From assembly GCF_024713975.1 (NCBI RefSeq), contig NC_091111.1, positions 4,153,001-4,217,000 on the forward strand: 64,000 nt of DNA, in the 5' to 3' direction. Below the pieces are notes generated by a model. It searched no databases and had not been told where the DNA came from. It saw only the letters and a program-made list of their open reading frames with translations. The position numbers were made by a program, and so were the translations under genes. This document shows positions 61,260-64,000 of the stretch, in pieces; position 1 is the first letter of the stretch, and every line of letters begins with the position of its first letter. Source of the DNA: Paralichthys olivaceus (Eukaryota; Chordata; Actinopteri; Pleuronectiformes; Paralichthyidae).

Positions 61260-62554
61260 CTAAATGAACTGGTCGATGAGTTCGTTCTGCTCTGACTCCA
61301 TCTTCGACAAGGCTGCATACTAACACAAAAGTAACTGTTAAGACCAAATGAACAGAATTAAAAAAAACACAAACATCAGGAAAGTGATTACAGGTGTTGT
61401 GTGTAGAACAATTTTTCAATGATAATAATTTGCTATTTAAATCACAATAGTCACCAGATGATGTCACTGGTAAAGATGAGAATTTTAATTTTGTATCTAT
61501 TATGATTTCCTGTTATAAAAAACAAATTTCCATCTTAAACAGTGTTATGGTATAAGACTGATGAGTGGCTCCTGAGTCTGTCAGAAAATATATCCAGTTT
61601 ATGAATGCAAAACTACATTTCCCAATGCACCCAAAACAATGCAACCCATGTTTGTGTCATTTAGTTAACTCTTGTGTGTGGGCTCACTGGCAGGCTTGGA
61701 GAGCCATCTCTCTTCTAGACTGAGAACAGCTAAAATGCTGTATAATCAAATGCCCTCATCACACAGTTAGTAAGACAAAATGTGTGGATAACTTTTATCA
61801 GAAATCTATTTTCTTAATTTCTCCAGTGAAGAGAGCAGGGCCGATAATAATGGAGCTTATCAATACTATGGCCTTTGATAATTTAGCCCCTGGCTTGTTT
61901 AATACTGGTGTTAGGGCCCAATCCCCTAACTCAAATGGAAAGTAAACCATGACCTGTCTGGCACATACCAGCACTATTTAAGTTATGATGTCGACCCACA
62001 CACAATTTACCTCTCAAGTTGGCTCTTTTTCTCAGCAATGAGAGCCTGCAGCTGCTGCTGTTGAGCCTCCCTCTGTCTTGTCATTAACCTCCACAGATTC
62101 CTGGCTGCTATCGCCAAAAGGAGCAGAGAACAGGATGAATACTTTAGCTCTGAGCAAACACAGGCGCATAAAGTATAGTCTATAGGTGAGCACAGCTAGA
62201 AGTGAATTGAAGCATTCATTCATTCCAGCTTTCAATGTCAAGCATACTTTCCTCTTTTCCTTTTCCACTTCTTTTGCCAGTTCATCAATCAGCCGAATCG
62301 CATCTATTTTCTGAAACTGGTCAATTTCTGTAACAGATAACAAATTCAGACGGATGTACATCAAGTCGGCATAGACAGAGGGAAACGCTCATGACCAAAT
62401 GGCCTTGACAAAATCTTTAGCGCTCACTGTCCACAAAGTCTTTAGACCCCTCCTTCAGCTCTGAGGTCTTCTGGCTGACATCAGGCTCCAGTGCAATGAG
62501 GTTCTTGAGTTCATCAAAATAAGAGCCTGCCTCTTCTAGCGAGTCTTTAGCCAT
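61260..62554 (-). pseudogene. ift20: Intraflagellar transport protein 20 (IFT20) copy, apparently broken
   Basis: IFT20 is a ~132-residue coiled-coil subunit of the IFT-B complex that carries ciliary membrane cargo from the Golgi. Exon 62428-62554 encodes [19 protein letters not shown] and ends KDFVD. Exon 62248-62327 encodes KIDQFQKIDAIRLIDELAKE, with a two-residue deletion relative to the family. Exon 62011-62114 encodes [30 protein letters not shown] and SQLER. A last-exon relic (61260-61319) encodes ALSKMESEQNELIDQFI. Defects: the acceptor before 62114 reads TG where AG is needed, after a good pyrimidine tract. Using the next AGs shifts frame into a stop. The start of the last exon has lost its RYRVEYE homology and its phase does not match the preceding donor. 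A TAG at 61260-61262 removes the final residues. The introns show that it is a genomic duplicate, not a processed copy. An expressed divergent gene with unusual splicing cannot be excluded. Confidence 0.75.
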
Positions 62555-62556
62555 GG

Positions 62557-63526
62557 CTGGTGTAAGAAAAGACACATAAACATTAAAAATGAAAAAATGA
62601 CCAACAGAGATAAATACACACATGTATATAAGCTGTAGCTTTGACAGACTTTGTGGTGGGCAGACTACACAGGGAAGACTACACACTGAAATCAAAAGCA
62701 TCAACAGGACAACGTGCAATGACTTTGTATTCGGCAATATCCATTTTGCTGACACTGTCTGTCAGCAGCTGAGGCAATTCAGAGGGGCTATATTTTCTTC
62801 AATGAGAGATTACCATGTGGCAGGACAAGCAGGTGCCTGGGACAGTGTTGAATGACGGTGAATATTCAGTTTGAATGCTGAACATCTGAAATGCTTGGTT
62901 GAATCAAACGATGGACAGAGTAGAGCAAGAGGAGCAAAAGGAAGTGCTCAACTAATTTTATCGCATTTTATCACATAGTGTAATAAGAGAGATACAGTAA
63001 ATAGCGGTAATGCAAGTTGGTTGTCACCTGCCAATAACCAAACAATACTTGCACATGTTGAAACGGCCCAGAGAGAGCTGACAACAACAATTCCTTAAAG
63101 ACACACAGAGAGAGAATACACACAGAGCATGAGAATGTATTACTACTTCCAAATTTCAAAATAAACAGTCTGGGTGAGGTGCACAATAAAGTAAGGAGGA
63201 TAACAAAAACTAAACTATATCCCAACAAGAAGCCTTTCATCACAGAACAAGTGCCCTCCTAGTTCTGCACACAACGTCCAGTACGCAATCAATAAAAAGT
63301 GACAGTGTATTGTTTGAGGAGGACTCACTAATGATAAGGAATAATTCTGAAGTAGCTCCAGAGCTTTAAGACAGGACAAGAGAACAGGACATTACAAACA
63401 GAGAGAAATAGATGCACGTTTTGGTTTTATTTATATGGGACATTAATGTTTTCTAATTATTTATGGGAGTATCATCTTATCTCATTTCCGTATTGTGTAT
63501 ATCCTGTTATCCCTTTATTATGAAAA
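62557..63526. other. Upstream (5') intron region of the ift20 copy
   Basis: An acceptor TTACACCAG stands two bases before the ATG (exon start 62556), so a 5' UTR intron probably extends towards the promoter near 63.5 kb. No other coding sequence is recognised. Confidence 0.4.
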
Positions 63527-63610
63527 CCGGAAGTAGTAACTTGCTCACTTTCTGAAATCACGATTCATTAAAACGCGTTTTAGGGGCGTGGCTTTATTTA
63601 CCATAGAGAC
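63527..63610. promoter_or_regulatory. Candidate TATA-less, possibly bidirectional promoter with X-box-like motif
   Basis: CCGGAAGT (ETS type) at 63527-63534, ACGCGT near 63572-63577, GGGGCG within 63583-63588, and TTTACCATAGAGAC at 63597-63610. The last matches the RFX X-box pattern RYYNYYWWRRNRAC at all but its first base. X-boxes are the typical switch of ciliary genes, which fits an IFT20-derived locus about 1 kb upstream of its start codon. Confidence 0.4.
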
Positions 63611-64000
63611 GGGAATATGGGCACACTTCAAATGTAGTTGGACCGCGGTGTTCCACTGCTGCTGGAGAGAGAAGCGCTGAAGGGTGAGGTCTCCGCTTTA
63701 CTACCTGCTTCACTAGAATGTGTGCAACGTGCCACTGATCCACTCGATCTCTCTGAACACTTCCTTTCCAGTTGGAGTGGTGGAGTGTTATTTTAAACTT
63801 TTCCACATCGGGCAACAATCGCTGGAGAACTTCAGCGGCTGCAGCTCGAGGATCAGAGACCGATCCTCGCCTTTTACGAGGTGAGATTGTGAAAGAGTCG
63901 GAAACAGCCTGGCATACAGAAGTGAACTTTATGATATAAGATCCATACATCTGCAATACACTGTGACCTATGTTCATATGAGTCGATACCAAGACACATG
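63611..64000. other. GC-richer window end, possible first exon of another gene
   Basis: GT donors follow CGCTGAAGG (about 63684) and TTTTACGAG (about 63881) on the plus strand. The stretch before the second is open and would read LQRLQLEDQRPILAFYE, but it has no ATG in frame. It may be the 5' end of a plus-strand gene cut by the window edge. I do not recognise it. Confidence 0.2.

Noticed and set aside
63594-63992. 132-codon minus-strand open frame at the right edge
   Set aside because: Starts at TTG, not ATG, overlaps the GC-richer possible promoter, and matches no family I know.

Overview
This is a vertebrate nuclear window, almost certainly from a ray-finned (teleost, probably percomorph-type) fish. 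It has intron-split genes with GT..AG junctions, dense CA/GT microsatellites, several interspersed-repeat families typical of fish, and no operon-like packing. I annotated it by translating candidate exons on both strands and joining them by splice site and reading phase. Family assignments come from recognising the protein sequences, not from a search.

Left block (1-18.5 kb), all genes on the minus strand. A fam177b-like gene (1153-3529) has three recognisable coding exons, but its central, most conserved exon cannot be found. brox (6967-13565, 12 coding exons, 410 residues, ending in a CAAX box) reconstructs completely. mgat2 (16768-18009) is a single-exon Golgi glycosyltransferase. Neighbouring brox and fam177b match the arrangement on human chromosome 1q41. 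Both the brox and mgat2 upstream regions carry a GTCACGTG E-box. Immediately upstream of mgat2 lies a ~1.6 kb array of a 16-bp unit with higher-order structure.

Middle block (20-52.6 kb): about 32 kb without any gene I can support. It holds microsatellites, TIR elements, a decayed LINE reverse-transcriptase fragment, LINE 3' tails and some AT-rich blocks that could be regulatory.

Right block (52.7-64 kb). Two intact, intronless, TATA-driven thrombomodulin-type genes stand in tandem on the plus strand (52981-54582 and 56928-58550). Each encodes a signal peptide, a C-type lectin-like domain, six EGF repeats, one transmembrane segment and a short tail. The two differ clearly in lectin domain, stalk and tail. 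Downstream on the minus strand is an intron-containing but broken copy of ift20 (61260-62554). Its possible promoter near 63.5-63.6 kb carries ETS, GC-box and RFX X-box-like motifs.

The most unusual items are the structured 16-bp array, the divergent thrombomodulin pair, the ift20 copy with its lost splice acceptor and early stop, and the fam177b gene without its core exon. I saw no evidence for an entirely new biological system.
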